Shown here: positions 1 to 7,101 of the stretch, one piece after another
Position numbering within the stretch: the first letter of the stretch is position 1
Layout of the letters: every line of letters starts with the position of its first letter
From: Peptoniphilus sp.
GTDB taxonomy: Bacteria; Bacillota; Clostridia; Tissierellales; Peptoniphilaceae
Assembly: GCA_029983555.1 (NCBI GenBank)
Contig: JASBZH010000048.1
Span: 1 to 9,527, forward strand
Direction: 5' to 3'
Length of the DNA: 9,527 nucleotides
The notes under the pieces: model-generated
What the model was told of the DNA's origin: nothing
Database searches by the model: none
The model's input: the letters and a program-made list of their open reading frames with translations, nothing else
Program-made: the position numbers and the translations under genes

Positions 1-14
1 CTGCTCTTTTTTTT
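1..14 (+). terminator. Right half of an intrinsic terminator (5' arm outside window)
   Basis: The first bases read CTGCTC followed directly by eight T residues, the layout of the 3' stem arm and U-tract of a rho-independent terminator. The matching GAGCAG arm would lie just upstream of the window. If correct, an upstream + strand gene ends just before base 1 and the ABC operon has its own promoter. The missing arm cannot be seen, so this is inference from half a structure. Confidence 0.5.
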
Positions 15-131
15 GTGCAAAATTTTATATTTATGTATTAATTTGTCAGAAATTTAGATTTGTATATCAATATAAGTTTTATAAAAACAAATTAAAATTT
101 TAATAATTTTTAATCTTTTAAAATTTACCTT

Positions 132-203
132 TAGTTATCTAGTTATAGTAAAAACGAATTCCATTAAATAATACTAAAATTGGGTAGAATTATTATATAA
201 CTA
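132..203. repeat. Three TAGTTAT copies upstream of the ABC exporter operon
   Basis: TAGTTATC (132-139) and TAGTTATA (140-147) form an adjacent tandem pair. An exact inverted copy of the second, TATAACTA, lies at 196-203. The group sits 70-140 bases before the first ABC gene, where a repressor or response-regulator site would be expected. The region is extremely AT-rich, so chance repeats are common and no specific regulator can be named. Apart from this and the weak -10 below, I see nothing in the 15-272 leader: no small ORF with a good ribosome binding site and no recognisable riboswitch. Confidence 0.3.
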
Positions 204-242
204 AAAATATCTTACATACAGAATTTTCTTTTAAATTTTCTA

Positions 243-248
243 TATGAT
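243..248 (+). promoter_or_regulatory. Possible -10 element for the ABC operon
   Basis: TATGAT, continuing into AAAAT, matches five of six bases of the sigma-A -10 consensus and lies 24 bases before the start codon. No convincing -35 hexamer is found 16-18 bases upstream, so the assignment is weak. The ribosome binding site GGAGG at 264-268 follows. Confidence 0.3.
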
Positions 249-272
249 AAAATATTTTTAAACGGAGGAAAT

Positions 273-1982
273 ATGGAGATTTATAGAGGTTTAAATAAAT
301 ATAAATTTAGAATTTTGGTGGTTTTACTCCTGACATTTGGCAATGCTTTAGGAGAGCTTTTTTTGCCAAAACTTATGTCTTTAGTTATAGACAAAGGGGT
401 TGCCTACGGAGATACACAATACATTTTAAGAGTTGGATTACTTATGATAGTGGTTGTTATTTTGACAGTGACTTGTCGCGCATCGGCAGCCTATCACTCT
501 TCAAAAACTACCATGGCTTTTTCGAGAGACCTTAGGTATAAACTTTTTAAAAAAATAAATTACTTGAGTTTTGATGATGTGGAGCACTTTTCTATATCAT
601 CTCTTATAACTAGAACTACAGATGATGTAAATCAAGTTGAGCAGATGGTATTAATGGCACTTAGGCCGCTAATTCGTGGACCTCTCATGTTTATAGGTGG
701 CTTAATAATGGCGCTTTCAACTAATTTAAAGCTATCTGTAATATTGCCAATTACAATTCCATTTATTGCAGTTGGACTTTATATAATTTTAAAAATGGGA
801 CTTCCATACTTTCCAATTTTGCAAAAAAGACTCGATAAAATAAATGAGCTGTTTAGAAGAAGGCTTACTGGACTAAGAGTTATAAGGGCATTTTCAAGAG
901 ATGATTTAGAAGAAGAAATTTTCGATAATGCCAACGAAAAATACAGAGAAATGGCGACAAAGGTAAATAAACTTTTGATCAACATGAGGCCACTTTTGAC
1001 AATAATTTTAAATTTAGCTCTCGTTTTAGTAATGTATTTTGGTGCAAAATTAATAGATATAAGAGAACTTGGTGTTGGAGAACTCATGGCTTACATTCAG
1101 TACATCACACAAGTTTTAACGGCTATGATTATGATGAGTTTTTTATTAAATTTAATTCCTAGAACCTTGGCATCTATGGATAGAATTAGCGAAGTGCTAG
1201 ATTATAACAGAACAAAAACTGGTGGAAAAGAAAAGCTTAATGATGAGATTTATGAAATTAGGGGAGAAAATATTTCTTTTGGATATCCAGATGCTCACAG
1301 AAAAGTTTTAAATAACATAAGTTTTGATGTAAAAAAGGGCGAGACTCTTGGAATTATTGGTGGGACTGGTTCAGGCAAAACCACTCTTTTGAGATTAATA
1401 CTTCAATTTTACGAGCCTGGCTATGGAGAACTTTTTGTAAATGGAAAAGATATTAGAAATATTAATAATTATTACATGAGAGAAGAGATTTCTTATGTTC
1501 CACAAGATTTATTTTTCTTTTCAAAATCCATAAGAAATAATATGAAATATGCAAAAAAAGACGCAAGTGATAGTGAAATAAATAAATCACTTGACTATGC
1601 AAAAACTCGAGATTTTTTGGGAGAGGATGCTCTTTGTGATAATATGACTCGAGGCGGGGTGAACTTTTCGGGAGGTCAAAGACAGAGACTTTCTATAGCT
1701 AGAGCTCTTACTAGAGACGCTTCAGTGTATATTTTTGATGATTCATTTTCTGCACTGGATTACAAGACTGATTATGAGCTTAGAATGAGCCTTAAAGATT
1801 TTATTTCCAATAAAATTGTAATTATAGTTGCCCAAAGAGTTGCCACAATTTTAAATGCTGATAAAATTTTGGTTTTAGAAGATGGAGAGGTAGCTGGTTA
1901 TGGAACTCATGAAGATTTGATGAAAAATAACGAGGTTTACCGCGAAATAGCTATAAGTCAGGGGCAAGATTATGAAGAATAA
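273..1982 (+). CDS. ABC exporter half-transporter, degenerate-site subunit (TM287/BmrC/LmrC-like)
   Basis: This 569-residue fused membrane and ATPase subunit is one half of a heterodimeric exporter in the cytoplasmic membrane. Residues 1 to about 300 form the six-helix exporter domain and the rest is the nucleotide-binding domain. Walker A is GGTGSGKT at 363-370, the Q-loop glutamine is 411 and the signature FSGGQ is 465-469. Walker B is D489, followed by aspartate 490 where the catalytic glutamate is expected. The H-loop reads AQR, with Q521 replacing the switch histidine. Those two changes define the non-hydrolysing site of exporters such as TM287/288 and BmrCD. The ATG at 273 follows GGAGG at 264-268 with good spacing. 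The 3' end overlaps the partner gene by 11 bp, which implies coupled translation. The substrate is unknown: drugs and lipids are typical of the family. Family and pairing are secure. Confidence 0.95.
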   Translation: MEIYRGLNKYKFRILVVLLLTFGNALGELFLPKLMSLVIDKGVAYGDTQYILRVGLLMIVVVILTVTCRASAAYHSSKTTMAFSRDLRYKLFKKINYLSFDDVEHFSISSLITRTTDDVNQVEQMVLMALRPLIRGPLMFIGGLIMALSTNLKLSVILPITIPFIAVGLYIILKMGLPYFPILQKRLDKINELFRRRLTGLRVIRAFSRDDLEEEIFDNANEKYREMATKVNKLLINMRPLLTIILNLALVLVMYFGAKLIDIRELGVGELMAYIQYITQVLTAMIMMSFLLNLIPRTLASMDRISEVLDYNRTKTGGKEKLNDEIYEIRGENISFGYPDAHRKVLNNISFDVKKGETLGIIGGTGSGKTTLLRLILQFYEPGYGELFVNGKDIRNINNYYMREEISYVPQDLFFFSKSIRNNMKYAKKDASDSEINKSLDYAKTRDFLGEDALCDNMTRGGVNFSGGQRQRLSIARALTRDASVYIFDDSFSALDYKTDYELRMSLKDFISNKIVIIVAQRVATILNADKILVLEDGEVAGYGTHEDLMKNNEVYREIAISQGQDYEE

Positions 1983-3714
1983 AAACACAGTTTTAAGAAT
2001 AATTAGCTACCTAAAAGCCTACAGACTTCAGCTATTTTTAACTATTGCATTTACCATCTTCTCATCAGTTTTGCAGGTTGTTTCACCAAAGCTTATGGGA
2101 AATATTACTACTAAAATTTTCGAAAATATACAGAATAAAATGCCAGTTGATTTTGAATTTATTTTAAGAATTTGTGTGATTTTAGTCGTAATTTACATTG
2201 TACAGGGAATTACTGAATATTTTACTGGCAGAATTTTAGTAGAGATAACTCAAGATTTAATAGCAAGACTTAGAAGTGAAATTTCAGAAAAAGTAAAATA
2301 TATTCCAACTTCTTATTTTGATAAAAATAGTACTGGAGATCTACTCTCGAGGATGACAAATGATGTGGAAACTCTAGGTAAAAATTTGCAGCAGACTATT
2401 TCATCGCTGCTTTCATCATTTTTATTAATTGTCGGAATTCTTTTTGTGATGATTAAGACTTCGCCAACGCTCACATTGGTGTTTTTATTTACACTTCCAT
2501 TGACATATTTTTCTACAAAGTATATTTCAAAAAAATCGCAGGGTTACTTTAGAAAGAAATCCAAGGGACTTGGAGAAATGGTTGGTTTTGTAGAAGAGAA
2601 CTTTTCAGGTTCGGAACTCGTAAAAGCTTTCAACTATGAAAAGAGAGCTGAAGACGAATTTTTGGATATAAATAAAAATTTATATGAAGTAAGCTATAAG
2701 GCGAGCTTTATGACTGGAATAATGCTTCCTATAATGACATTTATTTCAAATATTGGATATGTCATGTTGTCACTAGTCGGCGGGCTTTTAGTCATAAATG
2801 GAAAGTTATTTATAGGAGATATTCAAGCAGTAATTCAATACGTAAGAAAGCTAAGTGCGCCAATTGAACAGCTTGCTGAGATGGCATCAATCTTTCAAGC
2901 TTCAATTGCATCGGGTGAGAGGATATTTGACTTCTTAGATGTAGAAGAGGAAAAGGAAACAGTCACTAAAAAAATTGAAAAGCCAGTAAGAGAGATAAAT
3001 TTAGAAAATGTGTATTTTTCATATGATAAAGAAAAGCCAATAATAAATAATTTAAACTTAGATGTAGTTAGAAATTCAACTGTGGCAATAGTTGGTCCAA
3101 CTGGAGCAGGTAAAACTACTATTGTAAATCTTCTCATGAGGTTTTATGATATTGATAGAGGGAAGATTAAAATTAATGGCATAAATATAAAAGATGTATC
3201 GAGAGAAAATCTCAGGTCTTTATTTGGAATGGTGCTCCAAGACTCGTGGCTCTTTAGAGGTACAATTTATGAAAATATAAAATATGGAAAAGAAGATGCA
3301 ACTTATGAAGAAGTTATAGAGGCATCTAAAAAAGCGTATTGTCACAGCTTTATAGAAAAGTTGCCCGATGGATATGACACTGTTTTAAATGAAGAGGCTT
3401 CAAATATTTCTAAAGGTCAAAAGCAACTTTTAACTATAGCAAGAGCGCTTTTATCTGATCCTGAAATTTTAATATTAGACGAAGCGACTTCTTCAGTAGA
3501 CACGAGGACAGAATCGCTGATTCAAAAAGCGATGACAAACCTACTACACGATAGGACAAATTTTGTCATTGCACACAGACTTTCAACTATAGTAAACAGT
3601 GATGTCATACTTGTTTTAGATAAAGGTGACATTGTAGAGAAGGGTAATCACGATGAACTCATCAAATTAGATGGAGTTTATGCAAAGCTTTATAATTCAC
3701 AGTTTAAGAATTAG
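1972..3714 (+). CDS. ABC exporter half-transporter, catalytic-site subunit (TM288/BmrD/LmrD-like)
   Basis: This 580-residue partner has an N-terminal six-helix transmembrane domain to about residue 310, then the ATPase domain. Walker A is GPTGAGKT at 375-382, Q-loop Q423, Walker B D503 with an intact catalytic E504, and the H-loop histidine is H535. The signature is ISKGQ at 479-483 instead of LSGGQ. It thus supplies the working Walker A, Walker B and H-loop of the competent site, and the poor signature of the degenerate site. That is the exact complement of the upstream subunit. The ATG at 1972 lies inside the end of that gene, with AGGGG at 1960-1964 as ribosome binding site. The AGGAGG for the next gene overlaps this gene's TAG stop, so all three genes are probably one transcript. 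Substrate and direction (export) are inferred from family only. Confidence 0.95.
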   Translation: MKNKNTVLRIISYLKAYRLQLFLTIAFTIFSSVLQVVSPKLMGNITTKIFENIQNKMPVDFEFILRICVILVVIYIVQGITEYFTGRILVEITQDLIARLRSEISEKVKYIPTSYFDKNSTGDLLSRMTNDVETLGKNLQQTISSLLSSFLLIVGILFVMIKTSPTLTLVFLFTLPLTYFSTKYISKKSQGYFRKKSKGLGEMVGFVEENFSGSELVKAFNYEKRAEDEFLDINKNLYEVSYKASFMTGIMLPIMTFISNIGYVMLSLVGGLLVINGKLFIGDIQAVIQYVRKLSAPIEQLAEMASIFQASIASGERIFDFLDVEEEKETVTKKIEKPVREINLENVYFSYDKEKPIINNLNLDVVRNSTVAIVGPTGAGKTTIVNLLMRFYDIDRGKIKINGINIKDVSRENLRSLFGMVLQDSWLFRGTIYENIKYGKEDATYEEVIEASKKAYCHSFIEKLPDGYDTVLNEEASNISKGQKQLLTIARALLSDPEILILDEATSSVDTRTESLIQKAMTNLLHDRTNFVIAHRLSTIVNSDVILVLDKGDIVEKGNHDELIKLDGVYAKLYNSQFKN

Positions 3715-3723
3715 GAGGATTTT

Positions 3724-4899
3724 ATGAAAGATTTTATTTGGAACGTAGACACAAAAATTTTATTTGGAAAAGACTTTTTAAAAGATTTGCCAAAGGAAAT
3801 TAAAAAGCATGGTGACAGAGTTTTAATAACTTATGGTGGAGGTTCTATTAAAAAAATCGGCCTCTATGATAAAGTTGTAAAAATTTTGGAAGACGCAAAT
3901 ATCTTTTACAAAGAGCTTGGTGGAATCGAACCAAATCCAAGAGTAAAATCAGCACGCGAAGGAGTTGAAATTGTTCGCGGAAACGACCTTAATTTTATAT
4001 TGGCAATTGGTGGCGGATCTGTAATCGACTTGTCCAAGCTAATCGCAGCAGCAACTTTTGTAGAAGCTGACCCTTGGAAAGTCGTAATAGGAGAAGAAAA
4101 AATTAAAAAGGCACTTCCAATTGGTACAATTTTGACACTTGCAGCTACAGGCTCAGAAATGGATGCCGGCGGAGTTATAACAAATCCAGATACGAAACAA
4201 AAACTTGGATTTGGATCTCCTATTTTAAAACCAAAATTTTCAATTTTAAATCCAGAAACTACCTATTCAGTTAATGAAAAGCACACAGTTGCTGGAGTTG
4301 CAGATATAATGAGTCACACAATGGAAAATTACTTCACATTGGGTGATGATGCTTATTTACAAAATAGAATGGCTGAAGCTATTTTAAAAACTTGCATACA
4401 CTATGGACCAATTGCACTTGAAGAACCTGAAAATTATGAGGCTCGTTCAAATATCATGTGGGCATCATCATGGGCGATAAATGGTTTATTAAAGACAGGA
4501 AAGAGTACAAATTGGTCTGTGCATCCAATGGAACACGAACTTTCTGCATTTTATGATATAACTCATGGAATTGGACTTGCAATCTTGACACCAAGATTTT
4601 TAAAATATATTTTAGACGATGACACAGTTGATATGATACGCGACTTTGGAATAAATGTATTTGATATAAAACCTACTGATGACAAATTCCTCGATGCAAA
4701 AAAAGCAATTGGAGCTTTGCACCAATTCTTCGAATCAGATTTACACATACCTATGACTCTAGAAGAAGTTGGAATTGACGACGAACATCTTGAAGAAATG
4801 GCAAAAAGAGCTGCAGAACATGCAGGTGGAACAATTAAAGGTGTAAAAGAATTAAATGCAGACGATGTACTAAAAATTTATAAGGATTCACTTTTTTAA
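3724..4899 (+). CDS. Iron-containing alcohol dehydrogenase (butanol dehydrogenase/YugJ type)
   Basis: This 391-residue cytosolic group III dehydrogenase is expected to reduce aldehydes to alcohols (or the reverse) with NAD(P)H, usually as a fermentative electron sink. The opening with its W..DTKI.FGK pattern is typical of the BdhA/YugJ branch. GGGSVID at 96-102 is the nucleotide-binding turn. The likely iron ligands are D194, H198, H267 and H281, with the family's D-x3-H and 14-residue His-His spacing; H271 is also conserved. Length is normal and all ligands are intact, so it should be active. It starts 9 bp after the ABC subunit, and its AGGAGG (3713-3718) overlaps that gene's stop codon. 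A strong terminator follows the gene. Substrate and cofactor preference cannot be read from sequence. The link with an exporter may be only co-transcription. Confidence 0.93.
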   Translation: MKDFIWNVDTKILFGKDFLKDLPKEIKKHGDRVLITYGGGSIKKIGLYDKVVKILEDANIFYKELGGIEPNPRVKSAREGVEIVRGNDLNFILAIGGGSVIDLSKLIAAATFVEADPWKVVIGEEKIKKALPIGTILTLAATGSEMDAGGVITNPDTKQKLGFGSPILKPKFSILNPETTYSVNEKHTVAGVADIMSHTMENYFTLGDDAYLQNRMAEAILKTCIHYGPIALEEPENYEARSNIMWASSWAINGLLKTGKSTNWSVHPMEHELSAFYDITHGIGLAILTPRFLKYILDDDTVDMIRDFGINVFDIKPTDDKFLDAKKAIGALHQFFESDLHIPMTLEEVGIDDEHLEEMAKRAAEHAGGTIKGVKELNADDVLKIYKDSLF

Positions 4900-4917
4900 A
4901 AAATTTAATACAAGATT

Positions 4918-4951
4918 TGAGCGACTCATAAATTGGGTCGCTTATTTTTTT
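4918..4951 (+). terminator. Intrinsic terminator of the ABC-ADH operon
   Basis: The stem AGCGACTC (4920-4927) pairs with GGGTCGCT (4935-4942), including one G-U pair, around a 7-base AT loop. It extends by a G-U and a U-A pair at its base and is followed by seven T residues (4945-4951). It lies 18 bases after the dehydrogenase stop codon and closes the three-gene operon. Confidence 0.9.
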
Positions 4952-4963
4952 AAATAAAAATTG

Positions 4964-4997
4964 GTTTCATTATAATTTATCACAAAAATTGTGAAAC
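4964..4997. promoter_or_regulatory. Nested palindrome next to a TATAAT box, candidate operator
   Basis: TCACAA-AAA-TTGTGA (4980-4994) is a perfect 6-bp inverted repeat around three bases. It is nested in GTTTCA (4964-4969) / TGAAAC (4992-4997). A perfect TATAAT at 4971-4976 lies just before it, placing the palindrome where transcription would start. No good -35 pairs with that TATAAT. It could be a repressor site for the transporter gene or a chance structure. It has the opposite arm order from the Rex box TTGTGAA-TTCACAA. Confidence 0.35.
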
Positions 4998-5093
4998 TAC
5001 TAACTTTATCCATTTTAATCCACAAAGAAAAGTGTTTTTAAAAATATAAATATTTTTTACTTTAAACGAATAAAATTATTTTGCCAAAATCTA

Positions 5094-5122
5094 TTGCATT
5101 TAAGTAGTATTTGTTATACAAT
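5094..5122 (+). promoter_or_regulatory. Sigma-A-type promoter of the NSS transporter gene
   Basis: TTGCAT (5094-5099) and TACAAT (5117-5122) are separated by 17 bases, the ideal spacing. A TG at 5112-5113 adds a possible extended -10 element if TATACA at 5115 is the register used. Transcription would start about 30 bases before the ATG, leaving room for AGGAGG at 5144-5149. No T-box or riboswitch is visible in the 257-base intergenic region. Confidence 0.65.
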
Positions 5123-5156
5123 TTTCCTTAAATATTGAAAAAAAGGAGGAATTAGT

Positions 5157-6521
5157 ATGAAAGCGGAAAGTTCAAAAGGCGCGAGAGGCACCTTTTCTAA
5201 CTTTGGATTTTTGATGGCATCTGTAGGATCTGCTGTCGGTCTTGGAAATCTTTGGAAATTTCCATATTTGACTGGTACAAATGGAGGAGGTATTTTCGTA
5301 CTGATTTACCTCTGTATTTTACTTACAGTTGGATTTGCGTGTATATTGGGTGAGATGACAATTGGACGTTTTACCAAATTAAATCCAATTGGAGCTTATA
5401 AAAAGATTGCAGAAAAATATACTTTTGCTGGAGTAATTGGAGTGGTAGTTTCTTTTTTGATTGTAACTTACTACAATATAATCGGAGGTTGGATTTTAAA
5501 ATATTTAGTCTCTTATCTCTTTGGACAGTCAAAAGTAGTCAGCGCAAACTCTGAAATGTTTTTTGGAAATTTTATTTCAAGTGCTTTTGAGCCAATAATT
5601 TGGACTTTTTTATTCATAGTTATCAATTTATTAATTTTAAAAGCAGGTGTAATAAAGGGAATCGAAAGAGCATCAAAATTTATGATGCCTCTACTTTTTG
5701 TTCTTTTAATTATTACTGCTATTAGATCAGTTACACTTCCTGGAGCTTTTGAAGGAATTAAATTTTTCTTAAAACCGGACTTATCTAAATTATCTATGTC
5801 TACAGTATCAGCTGCTCTTGGACAAGTTTTCTTTTCACTATCTCTTGGAATGGGAATTACAATAACTTATGGGTCATATCTATCGGACTCAGCGAATCTA
5901 GAAAAAAATGCAGTAATGGTTCCATTATTTGACACTATAGCTGCCATACTTTCAGGATTTGCAATACTCCCAGCTGTATTTGCTTTTGGATTTGATCCTT
6001 CTGAAGGACCTGGACTAATTTTTGTCACACTTCCATCTGTTTTTGGATCAATGCCAGGTGGAGTTATTTTCGGTTCGCTATTTTTCTTGCTTATATTATT
6101 TGCAGCAATAACATCATCACTTTCACTTTTGGAAGTGCCTACATCTTATCTAATTGACAACAAGAATTGGAATAGAAAAAATGCAGTTTATGTTCTCAGT
6201 TTAATAATATTTTTAATATCCATTCCTGAGTCACTTTCAAATGGAATTTGGCAGATGAAATTTTTTGGCATGGCATTTTTTGATTTTGTCGGTTATATCG
6301 CTGAATCAGTATTAATGCCACTATGCGGACTTTTGATGTGCATAGTTATTGGTCACGTTTGGGGCACAGATAATGCGGCAGAAGAAATTACTAATTATGG
6401 AACTTTAGAGTTTAAGGCTAAGTCATATTGGAGTGTACTTATAAAATATATCGCGCCAATACTTATTTTTGGAATTTGGTTAAACTCAACAGGAATTTTA
6501 TCATTATTTGGAATTGTATAA
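5157..6521 (+). CDS. Sodium-dependent amino-acid transporter, NSS/SNF family (MhsT/Tyt1/LeuT-like)
   Basis: This 454-residue membrane protein imports an amino acid with Na+. The TM1 motif GSAVGLGN (24-31) leads into WKFPY, and NGGG follows at 42-45. By alignment to LeuT, G24, V27, A316, T319 and S320 form the Na2 site; A26, N31 and S227 belong to Na1, with D259 near where LeuT has Asn286. E66 in TM2 is the conserved buried glutamate. The unwound TM6 segment is SLGMG at 229-233. The length fits the 11-helix bacterial subgroup rather than 12-helix LeuT or animal transporters. Hydrophobic or aromatic amino acids are the usual substrates of this subgroup, but the exact one is not visible. The ATG at 5157 follows AGGAGG at 5144-5149. 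The gene has its own promoter and terminator, so it is a single-gene unit. Confidence 0.95.
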   Translation: MKAESSKGARGTFSNFGFLMASVGSAVGLGNLWKFPYLTGTNGGGIFVLIYLCILLTVGFACILGEMTIGRFTKLNPIGAYKKIAEKYTFAGVIGVVVSFLIVTYYNIIGGWILKYLVSYLFGQSKVVSANSEMFFGNFISSAFEPIIWTFLFIVINLLILKAGVIKGIERASKFMMPLLFVLLIITAIRSVTLPGAFEGIKFFLKPDLSKLSMSTVSAALGQVFFSLSLGMGITITYGSYLSDSANLEKNAVMVPLFDTIAAILSGFAILPAVFAFGFDPSEGPGLIFVTLPSVFGSMPGGVIFGSLFFLLILFAAITSSLSLLEVPTSYLIDNKNWNRKNAVYVLSLIIFLISIPESLSNGIWQMKFFGMAFFDFVGYIAESVLMPLCGLLMCIVIGHVWGTDNAAEEITNYGTLEFKAKSYWSVLIKYIAPILIFGIWLNSTGILSLFGIV

Positions 6522-6526
6522 TATAT

Positions 6527-6556
6527 GAGCGGCTTTTTAAGTCGCTTTTTTCTTTT
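6527..6556 (+). terminator. Intrinsic terminator of the transporter gene
   Basis: AGCGGC (6528-6533) pairs with GTCGCT (6541-6546), including one G-U pair, around TTTTTAA, and is followed by a T-run broken by one C. It begins 5 bases after the stop codon. The stem resembles the terminator after the alcohol dehydrogenase. Confidence 0.85.
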
Positions 6557-6579
6557 AAGTTTATAATAAATTTTGCAAT

Positions 6580-6609
6580 AAAAAAGAGACCCAAATGGGT
6601 CTCTTTTTT
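6580..6609. terminator. Bidirectional terminator between convergent genes
   Basis: GAGACCC (6586-6592) and GGGTCTC (6597-6603) form a perfect 7-bp stem around AAAT, flanked by six A residues on the left and six T residues on the right. It can therefore stop transcription from either strand. For the minus-strand superoxide reductase gene, which ends at 6629, it lies 19 bases past the stop codon. For the plus-strand transporter it is a second barrier. Confidence 0.93.
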
Positions 6610-6628
6610 GATATAAAAATTAAACTAA

Positions 6629-6982
6629 TTAAACTTCAGCTGAATTTTCCCAAAGTCCGTGAATATTGCAATAGCTTAGTGCATAAACTTCTCCGCCTTT
6701 GTCAGTTTTAATAGAAGCTTCTACGCATGGAACTGAAAGAATATCTTCTTCGCCATGAGCTGAGAATTCATAAGAACCAACTTCAATTGGAGCTTTAGCT
6801 CCTTCAGGTTTAAAGAAAAGTTTGATCCAACAGATGTGATGTTCTAAAGTATTTGGGTGTTCAACTTCTTCTCCTACGTGAGCTTTAATGTTTAAAACTC
6901 CATCTTTTTTATCTACAAGAATTGCAGGAACGTGTTTTTCAGTTTTCCAATCAGCAGTTTGTACAGTTTCAGTTAATTTCAT
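6629..6982 (-). CDS. Superoxide reductase, single-domain (neelaredoxin/desulfoferrodoxin family)
   Basis: This 117-residue cytosolic enzyme reduces superoxide to hydrogen peroxide without making oxygen, a typical defence of anaerobes. The mononuclear Fe(His)4Cys site can be read directly: H17 (in EKHVP), H42 (HPNT), H48 (EHHICW), C105 and H108 (YCNIHGLW). E15 and K16 match the gating Glu and catalytic Lys of characterised enzymes. There is no N-terminal Cys4 desulforedoxin domain, so it is the 1Fe type, close in length to the ~124-residue Pyrococcus enzyme. The start is preceded on the minus strand by GGGGG (6990-6994) seven bases upstream. An electron donor such as rubredoxin is needed but none is encoded in this window. 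It is convergent with the transporter gene and divergent from the RNA methyltransferase gene. Function is near certain from the ligand set. Confidence 0.95.
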   Translation of the reverse strand: MKLTETVQTADWKTEKHVPAILVDKKDGVLNIKAHVGEEVEHPNTLEHHICWIKLFFKPEGAKAPIEVGSYEFSAHGEEDILSVPCVEASIKTDKGGEVYALSYCNIHGLWENSAEV

Positions 6983-7006
6983 TTGTATACCCCCATAAAA
7001 TTATAA

Positions 7007-7036
7007 ATTATCTTACGAAATACTTATACCCTTTAA
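7007..7036 (-). promoter_or_regulatory. Possible promoter of the superoxide reductase gene
   Basis: Read on the minus strand, GATAAT (7012 to 7007) is a five-of-six -10 match, with TTAAAG (7036 to 7031) as a weak -35 at 18-base spacing. Transcription would start near 7000, leaving about 18 bases of leader containing the GGGGG ribosome binding site. Another TATAAT at 7005 to 7000 would start transcription inside that site and is less likely. Confidence 0.35.
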
Positions 7037-7056
7037 TTAAAAAAATACACAAATTA

Positions 7057-7085
7057 AAGACAAAGAAAAATATATCTTGTATAAT
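7057..7085 (+). promoter_or_regulatory. Promoter of the methyltransferase-phosphatase operon
   Basis: A perfect TATAAT lies at 7080-7085, with AAGACA (7057-7062, four of six consensus -35 bases) 17 bases upstream. The usual start point would be about 7092, only ~10 bases before the ATG at 7102. The messenger would then begin almost at its ribosome binding site GAGGTGG (7092-7098). Confidence 0.6.
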
Positions 7086-7101
7086 AGTAGTGAGGTGGGA
7101 C

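Noticed and set aside
779..1087. Minus-strand open frame inside the first ABC gene
   Set aside because: It is a shadow of the coding strand: low-complexity Ser/Leu-rich product, no ribosome binding site. The same applies to the minus frames at 2895-3137, 4563-4748 and 8497-8691.
4980..4994. Rex (redox) operator upstream of the transporter
   Set aside because: The arms are TCACAA...TTGTGA, the reverse order of the Rex consensus TTGTGAA...TTCACAA, and the spacer length differs.
5035..5058. AT-only inverted repeat (AAAAATAT-AA-ATATTTTT) before the transporter promoter
   Set aside because: Made only of A and T in an AT-rich stretch, with low folding stability; expected by chance.
4952..5156. 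T-box or amino-acid riboswitch before the amino-acid transporter
   Set aside because: No T-box core sequence, specifier-like stem or leader terminator is present between the dehydrogenase terminator and the promoter/ribosome binding site.
6428..6616. 62-residue + strand open frame at the end of the transporter gene
   Set aside because: It runs out of frame through the 3' end of the transporter gene and then through two terminators, has no ribosome binding site, and resembles no family I recognise.
6999..7015. PerR-like box (TTATAAT-N-ATTATAA) in the superoxide reductase promoter
   Set aside because: Only about one half-site matches; the rest is ordinary AT-rich sequence, more like a direct repeat AATTAT-A-AATTAT. 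Not enough to call.
6922..7101. In-frame N-terminal extension of the methyltransferase (start at 6922)
   Set aside because: It overlaps the well-supported superoxide reductase gene on the other strand and its promoter, has no good ribosome binding site, and the family N-terminus begins at 7102 after GAGGTGG.
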